DNA of 64,000 bases, taken from positions 17,568,851 through 17,632,850 of the forward strand of contig OY986970.1 of the NCBI GenBank assembly GCA_963920575.1. The letters run 5' to 3'. Source of the stretch: Narthecium ossifragum (lineage: Eukaryota > Streptophyta > Magnoliopsida > Dioscoreales > Nartheciaceae). Positions 9,869-21,700 of the stretch are shown one piece after another; position 1 is the first letter of the stretch, and every line of letters starts with the position of its first letter. The notes beneath the pieces are model-generated. The model made no database searches. It saw nothing but the letters and a program-made list of their open reading frames with translations, and was not told where the DNA came from. The translations under genes and the position numbers were made by a program.

Positions 9869-10296
9869 TTGGGCAGACTTTGAAGAGGCTGCATCCACCG
9901 ACTCAGATATCATCACCCAATCTTCAGAAGATCAGCAAAGATCAGGTCAGAGTTGACAAAAGATTTGCACAGATCAAATGTGATCACCGTTTGAGTTTGC
10001 AATTGATGACAGAGTGCTCTTGAGGATGGCCCAGGTGGAGATCCAGGTAGGTTGGTCAAGGAAGAATCAATGCCGAGGTGTTTGCTATTTGAGATTTTAG
10101 TTCATGGTGGCGAGAATGTTTCAGGTTTACCTCATCCCATACCTACCAATTTTGCTTCCTACCTTTCACGTGTCGATGTTGAAGAAGTATGTTTCAGATC
10201 CATCACATGAGATCAAAGTCGACGACATTGAGGTGGAGGAGGATGCCACATACATAGAGGAGCCGGTGTAGATCATGGACAGGCGGGACCAGGTAC
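9869..10296 (+). pseudogene. Chromovirus (Tekay/Del-like Ty3) integrase C-terminus and chromodomain remnant
   Basis: Decayed frames on the plus strand resemble the integrase C-terminal region (FAIDDRVLLRM) and then the conserved FHVSMLKKYVSDPSH, EDATYIEEPV and IMDRRDQVL segments of Tekay/Del chromoviruses. Stops and frameshifts occur. After a solo LTR, the chromodomain tail resumes at 12095 (ELTWERED). Upstream gag, protease, RT and RNase H are absent, so this is the 3' portion of an element. Confidence 0.75.
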
Positions 10297-12094
10297 TGAT
10301 ATCGCTCAAATGTGTCACGCACAGCGGTCGCGGTGCAGTACAACATAAGAGAGGTCGAATCCCACAGAGAGACAAGCAGGAAAGATCCAGAAATACAAAT
10401 AACAATAAATTGAAAACAATCAAGAGCGTAAAAAGTTAAGAAAATAGATCGGAGATGTAATGGTAAGATAAAGGTAACGAAAGAAATCAGGTTTTGAATG
10501 AGGCTAGGCTTCAGGAATCACATCACTATTTAGGTTCTTCTCTTCTCAATGGTTCATATGGTACTCAGTTAAGGGATTCACATCCCAATCGCCTTAACCG
10601 GAAGATATAGAATTATGAATCTGATAAAATATAAATGTCTCTTTCTATGATTGGTTCCTGCTTTTTATAGTTCTAACTTCATCCAACCAAACCTAAGAAT
10701 ACGCGATACCGGCTGTCACTACAGGCAACGCGCAGCAAAAGTTCATCGGGACAAAGCCCTAACTCTAACCGGATCTCTAAGAATACACAATACCAACTCT
10801 CACAATCGGCAATGCATAGCAAAGATCTCACGGTATAGAGCCCCAACCTTATCTAATCAGATCCCTAAGAATATACAATACCAGCTGTCACTACGGGCAA
10901 TGTATAGCAAAGGTCTCACGAGACTCGGTAGGAGAATTGAAGGAGATAACTATGGGATCACAATATCATAAAAGAAGCATGACTGGATTTATAATAATGT
11001 TTAACCACTAAGCAATCTGTGAAGATCCAATACATAAGAAGAGTTTAACAATAAAGATTAAAAACATGAACCATCGTTGGAGAAGAAACCCTAATCCTCG
11101 CTAGATCATCTGTCCGCCATGCCCGCGGATTACTCGGCCATAGATGGAGATGTCTCCATCTTTTTCCTCTTGAAAAACTCCTGAAAAGAGCCTCCAAAAA
11201 CGTCCAAGAAGTCCCCTTTGATTAGCCCTAAGTTTCCTATTTATAGGGTCCAAGAATTAGTAAACTCGGATTAATCAAAACCGTTGATTTTCGTCACTGG
11301 GCAAGTCCGATCGATCCTTCTCGGGATGTTGGATCGATCGGTCTCTTGAGATCTCCAATCTTCTAGCTTCGCCCGTGTCCGATCGATCGGACTAAGGGAG
11401 TCGGATCGATCGATTTCGTAAAAATCTTTCGTCTCTGGCTCTTCCCGAGTTCGATCGATGGACGGATCGATCGAACTCTGCTCCTCTAAAAAGCATACGT
11501 TCTGTCACCCTTTAATTCCCAAGTCCGATCGATCGGATTATGTATATTGGATCGATTAGTTGAGTAAAAATCCGCTGTTTTTGACTTTTTCCGAGTCCGA
11601 TCGATCGGACCATTGGTGTCGGATCGATCGGACCCTATGGGAGCGAAGGAGGGATCGATCGGATCATATTCAGCCAAATAACGCATGTTCTGTCACGATT
11701 TTGTCAGGTCCGATCGATCGGCGGATCGCTCGGACTTCCAGCTTATTTTCCTTTCTGCCATTCAGACTGCGCATCGGTACTGAAATTGCCGTAACTTCTT
11801 CTAGAAAACTCGGAATCACAAACCGTAAAATTCCCCAGAATCTAGACTTCAAGAGCTTTCCAACCATATATGGTACATCATCTGATTCTTCATGAGCAGG
11901 TACAGATTAATTGTTGAAGTTGATCCATATACTCTTTTCAGCTTCTTTTAGCTATAATTTCCTGCATTTTCCAAACAACCATGTGAAGCAACATATAGAT
12001 ATAAAAATAATAATAAAGATGCTGATTAAGGATAATAATCTAGCAATTGAGATGGTTTTAAGGTTGTTCAGAGTGCACTTTCATGCACTCATCA
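10297..12094 (-). mobile_element. Solo LTR, Athila-like super-type, with TSD and palindrome array
   Basis: 1,798 bp from TGATATCGCTC to TGCACTCATCA, flanked by GGTAC at 10292-10296 and 12095-12099. It splits the chromovirus chromodomain. On the sense (minus) strand a TATA box (CTATAAATAGG, complement of 11236-11246) lies just downstream of a dense GATCGATC palindrome array (about 11310-11735). The right ~600 bp match the LTRs at 47455 and 59244. Confidence 0.9.
11310..11735. repeat. TCGA-centred palindrome array in LTR U3
   Basis: At least ten copies of GATCGATC with extended symmetric flanks such as TCCGATCGATCGGA, spaced about 20-50 bp. The array lies upstream of the minus-strand TATA box of the solo LTR, in promoter/enhancer position. 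Confidence 0.85.
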
Positions 12095-12358
12095 GGTACT
12101 CAGAGGCAGATCGATACCGTTAGTGATGGTCCGTTGGAGACATGGCAATACCGAAGAGCTGACTTGGGAGCGAGAGGACCGTATGCGCCGAGAGTTCCCA
12201 AGATAGTTCCTTCCGGCAGGTAGACTTCTTTCGGGCGTTGGTGCCCCTAGCTGTAGCCTTGTTCTTGTCTGTGCAGGTAGGCTTAGAGTGCTTGTTTCTT
12301 TTCTTCGGCCCTACCCTTAGCGAATTTCACGGACGAAATTCCTTTAAGGGTGATAGGT
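12095..12358 (+). pseudogene. Chromovirus chromodomain tail and polypurine tract
   Basis: Resumes the chromodomain (GNTEELTWERED, MRREFP) after the solo LTR. It ends with the family signature ATTTCACGGACGAAATTC and a purine-rich AAGGGTGATAGG directly abutting the LTR at 12359, as expected for a Tekay/Del 3' end. Confidence 0.7.
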
Positions 12359-14409
12359 TGTGAGGACCCGTTCCTCTGACCCGGCTCGACCGCGTCGGTC
12401 GAGGGCCGATCCCTTTCTGGGTTTGTTTTCGAGTCGAGTGCGATCGGCTGATCGCATGGCCTCTTTGCGACCCTAGGGGCAATTTGGTCAAATTGCGTCC
12501 TGTGGGTTGGATTCACACTCGCGTAATGCACACACGGCCTTATAATGATGTATGTGTTTGAGTAGACCATTAGGAGAGCTACAGATCAGAAGATCTGAGT
12601 TGGATCGTATAGATCGATGTTTGAATGGTTGTGATTAGATCTAGCTAATCTAACGGCCAGGATCCTAGAGAGGCAAATCATATAAAAACCCTTGTTCTTC
12701 ACCCCGCAGCCCTTAGGGCATTGTGCGGAGAGAAAGAAACCGCGAGAGAGAGAGGGGAGAGCGGCGGCGGCCGACCAAGGGGAGAGAGACGGCGGCGTCC
12801 ACGGCGACGGCGGAGGGGTTAGGCAAGCTCGACGACCATGACTGGAGGCAACCCACGGCCCAAGGAGAGAGGTAGGGCTTCCTACCCAAATCGTGGATTT
12901 GGTCTCTAGGGTTGGATTGAAGCATGCTAGTTAGGAGTTGTTTGCTAATTTGATTGATGGTTTTTCCTTCCTCAATGCTTGCCGTTGTTAGATCTAGGAG
13001 TTAATGTTGGATTTCGATGCTAGCTAGGGTATTGATGCCCTGTTCATCATCTCTCTTTCTTTCCTGGTTTCATGATTTCGTGTTGATGGGTTTTCGATTC
13101 CCCTGCCCTTCTCCTCTGTGCTTTTCCCCCCTGTTCTTAACTGGTCGATTGCTTGAGATCTCTCCAAGCTCTTTCCCGGTTGTTCTTTGGGTTCCTGCTG
13201 ATGCTTGGTTTTCTGGTTTCGTTCTCTGGTTTGAGGGATTACAACTCCTCTGTTTTGGACGGACAGCTCCTCTGTTCCTCCGTTCTTGGTTGGCTAGCTA
13301 CTGGAGCTACCAGAATCCCATTGGATCTTCTGGTGTTGGTGTTGAATTCTTCTCCCTGTTCCCGATTCGGTTGAGTACAATGGAGTTGGCTCGAGACCTA
13401 GACTTCGGCTTTGTCTCCCGGACTTCAGTGGTGTTCTTCTCTTCTCCGCTGTATTCTGGGTTCGATTTCTCCCCTAGCTGCCATGTCAATTGGAGGGAGT
13501 TGAAGCTTCACCTTTGGAGATGAGGGTCAGCTATTGAGGCCCTCCTTGTGGTTCTGTTCGTGTGGATTTGGCTTCCGATTCCTCAGTTCTCAGCTAAGCC
13601 CAGCTAGATCATTTTCTTTCGATCTTTGTTAAAGAGTTGGGCTGCCAAATGTATTATTGCTTCAGTGTCCCTGTCATGGTAGTATGATTATATTGATTGT
13701 ATCCATTGCAGGGTATAGTAGCTTGTTTCCCTTACTTGTTCAATTCCTGTGATCACATGCTACTGTTTGATCCTTAGCTAGTCATATCTGCAATTCCATA
13801 TTATTTCTATACCATGTTCAAGCCTAGGGCCGGCGGTGTGCCCGTTCTTATTTTATTTGTGGAAATGTGTAGATCTGATTGGGCCGAAGGTGTGCCCTAT
13901 TGTATGTGATGAATAAGATGATATATGATTGGGCTTTATGCTCACCCTACCCGGGCTGCGTTTTGCAGGTGCAGGCGCCGCTCCTTCCACTTCAGTAGCC
14001 ACTGGCGGATCAGCTCTTGGAGGCGCATCTACTTCGGGTGGACTCTGAGGTTGTTGACAGACTAGAGGATTTAAATTCAGCTTTATATTTATTTAATGTA
14101 GTCAAACATTTGGAGACTTATGCATCTTATTTGAGGACAAATTGTATAACTGTCAATTTTGATATTAATGACAATGTCTTTTATTTGGATGTTTAATTGG
14201 ATTGTAATCATGATATCAGTATGAGTCTGCAAATTATGCCCTTTGATTCTGTATTTTAATTTATTGTGAAATATGAGGAATTGTACAGGTCCTTGTGTAA
14301 GAATTATAGAGGAGACTCTGTCAAAATTTTTCCGCGCCCATTGATGGCTTAACAGGTTTAGGTTGCTCACGCCTTGATCCGGATGGGTTTTCTGGGTCGG
14401 GATGTGACA
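12359..14409 (+). mobile_element. 3' LTR of the Tekay-like chromovirus
   Basis: 2,051 bp starting TGTGAGGACCCG and ending GGGATGTGACA, directly after the polypurine tract. A TATA box (ATATAAAAA, 12680-12688) is followed by the palindrome GGTAGGGCTTCCTACC (12871). Near the 3' end the conserved GCTGCGTTTTGCAGGTGC motif occurs (13956-13973). No matching 5' LTR or target duplication is found; the flank after it is CGATC. A 168-residue open frame at 13017-13523 lies inside and has no recognisable domain. Confidence 0.8.
12680..12688 (+). promoter_or_regulatory. LTR TATA box
   Basis: ATATAAAAA about 320 bp into the LTR, followed by GA-rich leader sequence. Related LTRs at 16365 and 53112 have a TATA box at equivalent positions, so this is the probable U3/R promoter. 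Confidence 0.6.
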
Positions 14410-14935
14410 CGATCGATCCTTCTCAACCCTACCTCTCGTTACCAACCGGCGAAGCCCTCTCCTTCTCCGGCATCTCCCAACACCACCTCCATCTCTCTCC
14501 ATCTCTTCACCACCGCCTCTCTCTAGACCTTCCCATCCAGCACCCCCCGACGCCCAGTCCTCCCCGTCAATCGACTACACCGAGCTCCATGCCTCTCCTC
14601 CGGAGCTTCCACCAGACGGCTCTTTCTCTTTCGACGACGCCCGATAGCACGACGACACCGCCTGACCGCCCCGTCTCGCCGAGGAGCTCCCGAGCTCCGT
14701 CCCTTCCTCCGGATTCAGCGCTGCCTCCCTTGAGCCGGCTGGAGAAGAAGAAGGGATGATGGGTGAAGTGGTCGTCGGGAGAAGGGGTGATGCCTAGTGG
14801 AGGAGCCGACGGGAGAAGGAGAATGGGTGACCCGGTGGAGGAGCCGGTGGGAGAAGGAGAAGGGGGAAGCAGAGCCGACGGGAGAAAAAGAAGGGGGAAG
14901 GAGAAGGGGGGGAGCCTCTTTAACGGGTCTATCAG
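14410..14935. other. GC-rich debris with the second copy of the 85-bp block
   Basis: Starts with a short GATCGATCC-containing piece, then the 85-bp duplicate (14431-14515). C-rich exon-like sequence follows to about 14740, then a purine-rich tract (GGGAGAAGGAGAA repeats) to about 14915. No gene can be assigned. Confidence 0.4.
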
Positions 14936-15066
14936 TAGTTTGGATTGACTGCCACATGTCAGAAATCAAGGATAGCCACCTAAGGTTGGCTATCAGCCAA
15001 CTAATAAGTGGGTTAGCTAGGAATCATTTTTCTTTAATAAATGGGTTATTTGTCTATAACCCCATA
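14936..15066. repeat. Right copy of the 110-bp inverted repeat pair
   Basis: Reverse-complement partner of 6888-7005. It carries an extra 12-bp insertion (GATAGCCACCTA) next to the shared TTGGCTATCAGCCAACTAAT core, itself a short palindrome. Confidence 0.55.
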
Positions 15067-16020
15067 TTACCACCACTAACCGTCCAAAACCCCACCGGCT
15101 TTGATTAAAAATTACATTAATCCTCCAATCTAGCATCAGTTAAAAATTCGAACATGGCCAAACCATAGCCAAACCCATAGGCGTATTGTTGTACAACTAG
15201 TGAATGACCGTGCCTAACACTCATGTGATGCAGTACAAACCATTTAGAGTTTCTTTTTTTAAAAAAATTGATAGAACCTACCTTAGGTGTGGCCCGTGCC
15301 GCTGCTTTGATTTAAAAAAGAAAAAAGAAAAAACCGTAATCACGTTTAGCTAAAGTTATGATTAGTTGAAACCGTAATCTTCTTTGATACTAGTGAACAT
15401 TTCCTTCCAATGAGTGATCTTGGTATCTTAGATTTTTTGTTAGTTCATGCATATATGAACATTTTTGTTAGTTCATGCATATATGCTCATGATACAAGTG
15501 AACATTGGAATTTTTTGTTATTTCCCATTTAAATGAGGAACACTCCTTCGATCAGTTTGATGTTACTGATCATGTAGCTTTAAAATTCTCTTCTTGAGTG
15601 ACTAATGTTTTTTTATTCTAGCATGATACATATGGCCTTGCAAAGTAAATGTGTTGGTGAACGTGGACGTGATGGGGATTTATTTCTAATATAGTTACAA
15701 ATGAGGTCACATCTTATTCACCAAGACGACAATCTCAATCTCACTCAAGAGAGATATTGAAACTTTACTTTAGCAACAAAATAAGATACCTATAGAGAGG
15801 CCAATCAATCCACCGGTGTTGCAATCTCAACTAGGAGAACAAAGAAACGTCGATATCCTCATCCAACAAGAAACAAATCCAGAAGTAGAGATGCAAGCTT
15901 AACAATCTGGAAATCCAAGCAGTGCAGGTATAATGAGACTAGCTTTATTTCAAGATCAAATAATGGGTTCATCTATAATCCTCAATCCTAATCTTTTTTC
16001 TTACAACCTCTTGTAGTGAA
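15067..16020. other. AT-rich intergenic sequence, nothing recognised
   Basis: Contains a short direct repeat (TTTTTGTTAGTTCATGCATA at about 15434 and 15464), but no coding sequence I can identify. Confidence 0.4.
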
Positions 16021-16329
16021 AGTGAAAAACGTGTTAGGGGAAAATATAAATGCATGAAGGTGGATATGAAGACTAAAAATGGATAATTGGAAGTAGACAT
16101 CCCCAATGATATACTAAGGGTTGTTGGTAACAATGCTAGGGACATTGTTAATTATCGTGATTATGTTATACGCAACAATGCTCCATTATTTGTTATTAAA
16201 CAAAATGCTCTTGTGGATGCAAAGTGGAATGATGTTATAAATGCTTACGTATGCAATCCAAATATACTTATTAGTACAAGTTCCATGAACATAGGACTTT
16301 CATGTTGGAGTAACTTCTCAAACCGTTGA
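16021..16329 (+). pseudogene. Possible Ptta/En/Spm (transposase_24-like) fragment
   Basis: An acceptor-like TCTTGTAG precedes an open stretch, interrupted by one stop. Its pattern (VDIPNDILRVVGNNARDIVN, then NNAPLFVIKQNA and KWNDVINA) resembles the short conserved block of plant En/Spm-associated transposase_24 proteins (VDIP-x-RPVG, then a central APL motif and a W). Only about 90 residues are visible. The match is by pattern memory only. Confidence 0.35.
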
Positions 16330-16364
16330 AATTATATAAAAGGCTAAATTTCATATTTGGTATC

Positions 16365-16683
16365 TGTGAGAACCCGTTCCTCTGACCTAGCTCGACCGCG
16401 TGGGTCGATGGCCATTTTCTATTGATTTGATTTCGCGTCGGGTGCGATCAGGTTGATCGTATTGCTCTTGTGACCCAAGGGGTAATTTGGTAAATTACGC
16501 CCGGTAGTCGATTTCACACCCGTGTAGCGCACGCACGACCTTGTATTGATATATGTGATTGATTAGAACCTAAAGGGTGCCTTCGATCGGGAAAGATCGA
16601 ATCGGACGGCCGAGATCAGATCCTGATCTCTATAAATACCTGACTTCTCTCTTTCCTTCCTTTTCCTTCCTCTGCTGTCGTTG

Positions 16684-16726
<43 letters not shown>

Positions 16727-18759
16727 CTGGCTGAGCTAGGGCTTGGAGGCGCGATTATCGAGGAGTGGATCATGGCAATCACGCTTGGGGAACATGTGGA
16801 GGAGCTGCCCTACTTGATCAAGTAGGTTTTTCTACCCCGATCGTATGATTGAGTTCTCCTAGGATAGGTTTATTGTTTTTTTGGTGTAGGAATACTTGGT
16901 AGAATGTTGTGTAGCTTAATACATGGGTGTTATAACATGCTTAGAGTATCTCTACCTCTTAGTTTTCAAATTTTATCAGACGATTCTCGTATTATCGTCG
17001 TTTTATCGGTTTTTGGCTGTTTAGACCTAGATTTGAGATTTAACCATCAAAATCGTACTTTCTTCATATCAATAGGTTTCCCATCATTTGTTACACGTGT
17101 TTGTAAAGTTTCATCGATTTCCAATGAGCTTTGATAGATCAAATCCAAGAAATTGGATTTCTGGCACTGTTCGTAGGAACTATGCACCAGGCTTGACGGT
17201 CGATCATTGGATCGACCGTCAGGAGTTGGCACGCTTATTTTTGGTCTCACGGTCGACCGTCGGATTGACCATGAGGCTCTGTCCCATTTGGGGTCTCCCA
17301 GGGTCGATGTTCCGATCGACCGTGGGTTCTTACCCTTTTTCCCACCTTACCTCACGGTGGATCGTCGGATCGATCGTCGCATCGACCGTGAGGCTCTGTC
17401 TCCTTTTTGGTTCCCCAGGGTCGATATTCCGATCGACTGTGGCCCTTATGTTTTTCCCACTTTTTGGTCTCACGGTCGACCGTCGCATCGATCGTGAGTC
17501 ATTGAATAGTGTTTTCTGGCTTCCTTTGTTTGGTTCTTCATTCATGATAGATGTCAAATCATGTTCGGAAACATGCACATTGTTGTCACGGGGTTTTCAA
17601 TAGATTTTGATCGAGATTGAGGATTGATTCGTGCGTTTACCCTTTTGACGAATTGGTGGGTTGACTTGCATTTAAATACCTATTTGGATGGTAGATTTAA
17701 ATGCTTATTGTTTGCGTAGCCGTTAGCTAGCGATGAGTACTAGTTTACGTGGAATTGTGGAACCTTAGCCCGTTGTCGGCGAGTGCCGAGGGCTATTGTA
17801 TAACTGTTGAATTTATAATTGATGTTGTGGCATATAGAGACATCTAGGTTAGATGTTTGCATAGGCTCATGCACTGTATGCATTAGAGACATATCATATT
17901 AGGTGGGGCGATGGGTTGATCGCCAATCTGAGGCTCTCGGGTACCTCAGATCTAGCCTTAGGACCGCGGTTGGGTAGTAACATTTAGGACGTGATTGTAT
18001 CATTGGAATCTCATGTTATCGAGGATATGATGTAGTTGGCTATGATCATATTTACTTTGAGGTTGAGAGGTCGTGTTGTCTTCCCAATGCCAAGTGCTAA
18101 GGATGCATGTCGATGCGTTCCTGACGTGGGTCTCCAAGGCATGGGAATCCTGCTTGGGTAAGGGTGATCCTGCATGTTACTGTTCCGTAGCCTCTTGGTA
18201 ACTTGTTCAGGAGAGAGGTTCAATGGCAGGAGCCCTTGGGACATCGATAGGGGTTGTGGGACCTCGTGGCATTCCTTAGACTTGAGCGGGGAGACGTCAC
18301 AGTTGTTGTTTTCCTCCGTTCGGTGTATCGTAAAGTAGAACCCTACTGATCTTGTTGCTCACTACTACCCGGGCTGCGTTTGCAGGCGCAGGCGCCAGTT
18401 CTTCTTCAGTAGAGCCGGCGTGATCAGCTTTTGGCGGTGCGATGACTTCCAGAGGTGCTTGAGGTTGCTATGGGAGAACTGTTGTACTTTTGATAGATCA
18501 TGTATATTATAAACATCCTTCAAGGATTTTTGGGTTAAATGTATAATATTTCCCTTGGAGGGGTTTGATAAGAATTTGTATCGGATGTTTAAATAGTACA
18601 ACTTGATGTTTCTTTTAATTAAATTACAGCTTTATCCTTGGAAGTTAAATTGTTTAAATTATCTCTGTTTTTCGCTTTGTATCGTGCCAGTTGGATGTGA
18701 ATAGTAATAGGAACCCTCACGCCTCGGTCCGGATGGATTTTCTGGGTCAGGGTGTGACA
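16365..18759 (+). mobile_element. Solo LTR, Tekay-type, with near-perfect TSD
   Basis: 2,395 bp from TGTGAGAACCCG to GGGTGTGACA, flanked by GTATC (16360-16364) and GTACC (18760-18764), four of five bases identical. A TATA box TATAAATAC lies at 16631, a (CT)n tract at about 16688-16722, the GTAGGTTTTTCTACC palindrome at 16822, a GGTCGACCGT-type array at about 17195-17500, and the acceptor-like GGGCTGCGTTTGCAG ends at 18385. Confidence 0.85.
17195..17500. repeat. GTCGACC/GATCGACC palindrome array in LTR
   Basis: Repeated CGGTCGACCGT, GGATCGACCGT and GGTCGATxTTCCGATCGACC words, six or more clusters. Here the array lies downstream of the TATA box, unlike the Athila-like LTRs. Confidence 0.75.
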
Positions 18760-21700
18760 GTACCTTAGCCGATCATCGGCCTCAAACTTGATGTGATGGG
18801 TACACAGCCTGAGAAACCTGGGCCGCTATAACGGCCTTAAAAGCCAGGATAATGGCTTATCAGGTAGAAGCGTTCACAACACAAGACACGAACGATTTGG
18901 ATTGTTTAAAGGAGATTCCTCAAGAGGACGATGAAGAAGTTATTTATGGAAAACATGGAAATATGCAAGCCCAAGATCCTTTGGGAGAAGTCAACATTGG
19001 CGATGGAGAAGAACATCGTCCAACCTTCATTAGCAAACTTTCTGATCAAGATGTAAGGTATGAGCTCATCGCCATTTTAGGTTCATATAAAGATTGCTTT
19101 GCTTGGGACTATAAGGAAATGCCTGGTTTAGATAGAAATATTGTCGGGCATGAATTTCCTACTCGACCAAATTTTAGACCATATAAGCAAGCGCCAAGGC
19201 GTTTTGCTCTAATGTAGTCCCAGAGGTTAAAAAGGAAATTGAGCGATTGTTAAATGCTAATTTTATTAGAACGGCCATATATGTAGAATGGCTTTCAAAT
19301 ATAGTGCTAGTTATGAAGAAAAATGGCAAATTTAGAGTTTGCATAAACTTTAGGAATTTGAATTTGGCAACACCAAAGGATGAGTATCCTATGCCCTCAG
19401 TAGATAATTTGGTCGATTCAACTGCTGGACAAAAAATTTATTCCTTCATGGATGGATATTCAGGGTACAATCAAATATATAACGCTGAAAAAGATGTCCA
19501 TAAAATGGCGTTTAGATGCTCAGGGGCGATAGGTAGCTATGAATGAATTGTTATGCCTTTTGGATTAAAAAATGCTGGTGCTACTTATCAGCGAGCGATG
19601 AACATGATCATTCATGATATGATCGATAAGTTTATTGAAGTTTATGTCGATGACATTGTTATTAAATCGCCAGTGGTGGCCGATCATTTTTCTCAACTAG
19701 TCAAAACATTTGAACGAATGAGAGAGTATCGGTTAAAATTAAACCCTTTGAAATGTGCTTTTGGGGTGCAAGCAGGCAACTTTCTTGGTTTTCTTGTTCA
19801 TCAACGTAGCATTGAAATTGATCGGAATAAGGCCAAATCTATTATTGATGCTAGTCCTCCAAGAACTAAAAAAGAACTGCAAAAGTTCATCGGTAAATTG
19901 AACTTTTCATGAAGATTTATTTTTAACTGTGCAGGAAAGACTCAAGAGTTCTCATCGCTCTTACGATTGAAGAACAAAGACGACTTCGTCTGGGAAGAGT
20001 GGCATCAACAAGCATTTGAATGCTTGAAGACTTATTTAGCAACGCCAACAGTTATGGCGTCGCTAAGGGTGAACGATCCCATGAAGCTTTACATCGCTGT
20101 TGTAGACCGCTCGATAGGAGGTCTCTTAGCGCAAGATGACAAGGATGGTGTTGAGAGAGCAGTTTATTATCTAATTCGACAGTTATTACCTTATGAGCAA
20201 AGATACTCGGCCATAGAGAAGTTATGTTTGGCCTTCTTTTTTATGTGTAGAAAGTTGAGAGCTTATTTGAAACCTGTAACTGTTTACTTGATATCCAAGT
20301 ACAATGTAATGAAATTTTTGTTCTCTCGACCAATTTTACATAAAAGAATTGGTTATTGGGTAATAACTTTAGCTGAGTTTGACATTCAATTTGTCTCTCA
20401 AAAGGCTATTAAAGGCCACACATTGACCAACTTTTTGGCCGATCATCCTTGTGTAGATGTTCCAAAGGAATTAGAGCGCGAAATCAATATCGTCTCGGTT
20501 ACCCCATCGACGATGTACTTTGATGGTTCTAAAACTATCAATGGCGCTGGCCTAGGAATTACAATTTTATCACCTATTGGTCGGCAGTATAACTTTACAT
20601 ATACACTAGAGTGATTATGCACTAATAATCAGGCCGAGTATGAAGCATTGATCATCGGCCTAGAGATATTATTAGATTTTCACGTGACTAATGTGTAAAT
20701 CAAAGGTGATTCACCATTGATGATAAATCATATACTTGGCTATTATAAGTGTCAGAGCGATATACTAATTCCATTTCACCAAATCGCTCTTCAATTGTTG
20801 AATCAGTTTCATGATTTCGAACTACTTTTTGTACCAAGATTGCAGAACGATAAAGCAAATACCCTAGCCCAAATAGCTTATGGTTATAAAGTGTTAAAAC
20901 ACTTGGGGGGCATGGCCAATTTTAAATATGGTACAATTCAGTCTGCTGTAGAGCGATCTCATCGCTCAATAGAGATTGATCAATTAAGTGATCAACAAGA
21001 TTGGCGTACTCCAATCGTCACCTTTTTGCATAACCCATCACTTACAACTACTAGAAAAATTCGCCTTAAAGTGATACATTATTTTCTACAAAACTACGTC
21101 TTGTATAAACGTCTCCCAGATGGGATTTTGTTAAGATGTCTAAGTCCTGACGAAGTCAAAATAACAATGGGCGAGATACATAACGGTGTTTGTGGTGCAC
21201 ATCAATCTGGCATAAAAATGCGCTGGCTAATAATGCGCAGTGGCTATTATTGGCCACGCATGGGGGAAGAATGTGCCAGATATGCAAAAGGATGTGACAC
21301 ATTTCAAAGGCATGACCCATTGTAGCAAGCGTCGGCTAGTGAGTTGTCGATCATTGTAAAGCCTTGGCCATTTAGATATTGGGCGATAGACATTATTGGT
21401 AAAATACATCCACCATCGTCCATGTTACACAAGTTTGTTATTGTGACGACAGACTATTTTACCAAGTGGGTAGAAGCTATCCCATTAAAAACAGTGTCTG
21501 ACGACCAAGTGATAAACTTTATCGGGGAAAATCTTATATGTAGATTTGGCATTCCACAAACAATTGTGTCCGATCAAGGGACAATGTTTGTAAGTGTTAG
21601 GGTTAAGAGTGTTTTGGGCGAATATAAAATTAACATGGCCAATTCTACACCATATTATGCCTAGTCTAATGGACAAGCTGATGCGTCCAATAAAACAATT

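Noticed and set aside
13017..13523. 168-codon frame inside an LTR
   Set aside because: Hydrophobic, no recognisable domain, and not open in the related LTRs at 16365 and 47433.
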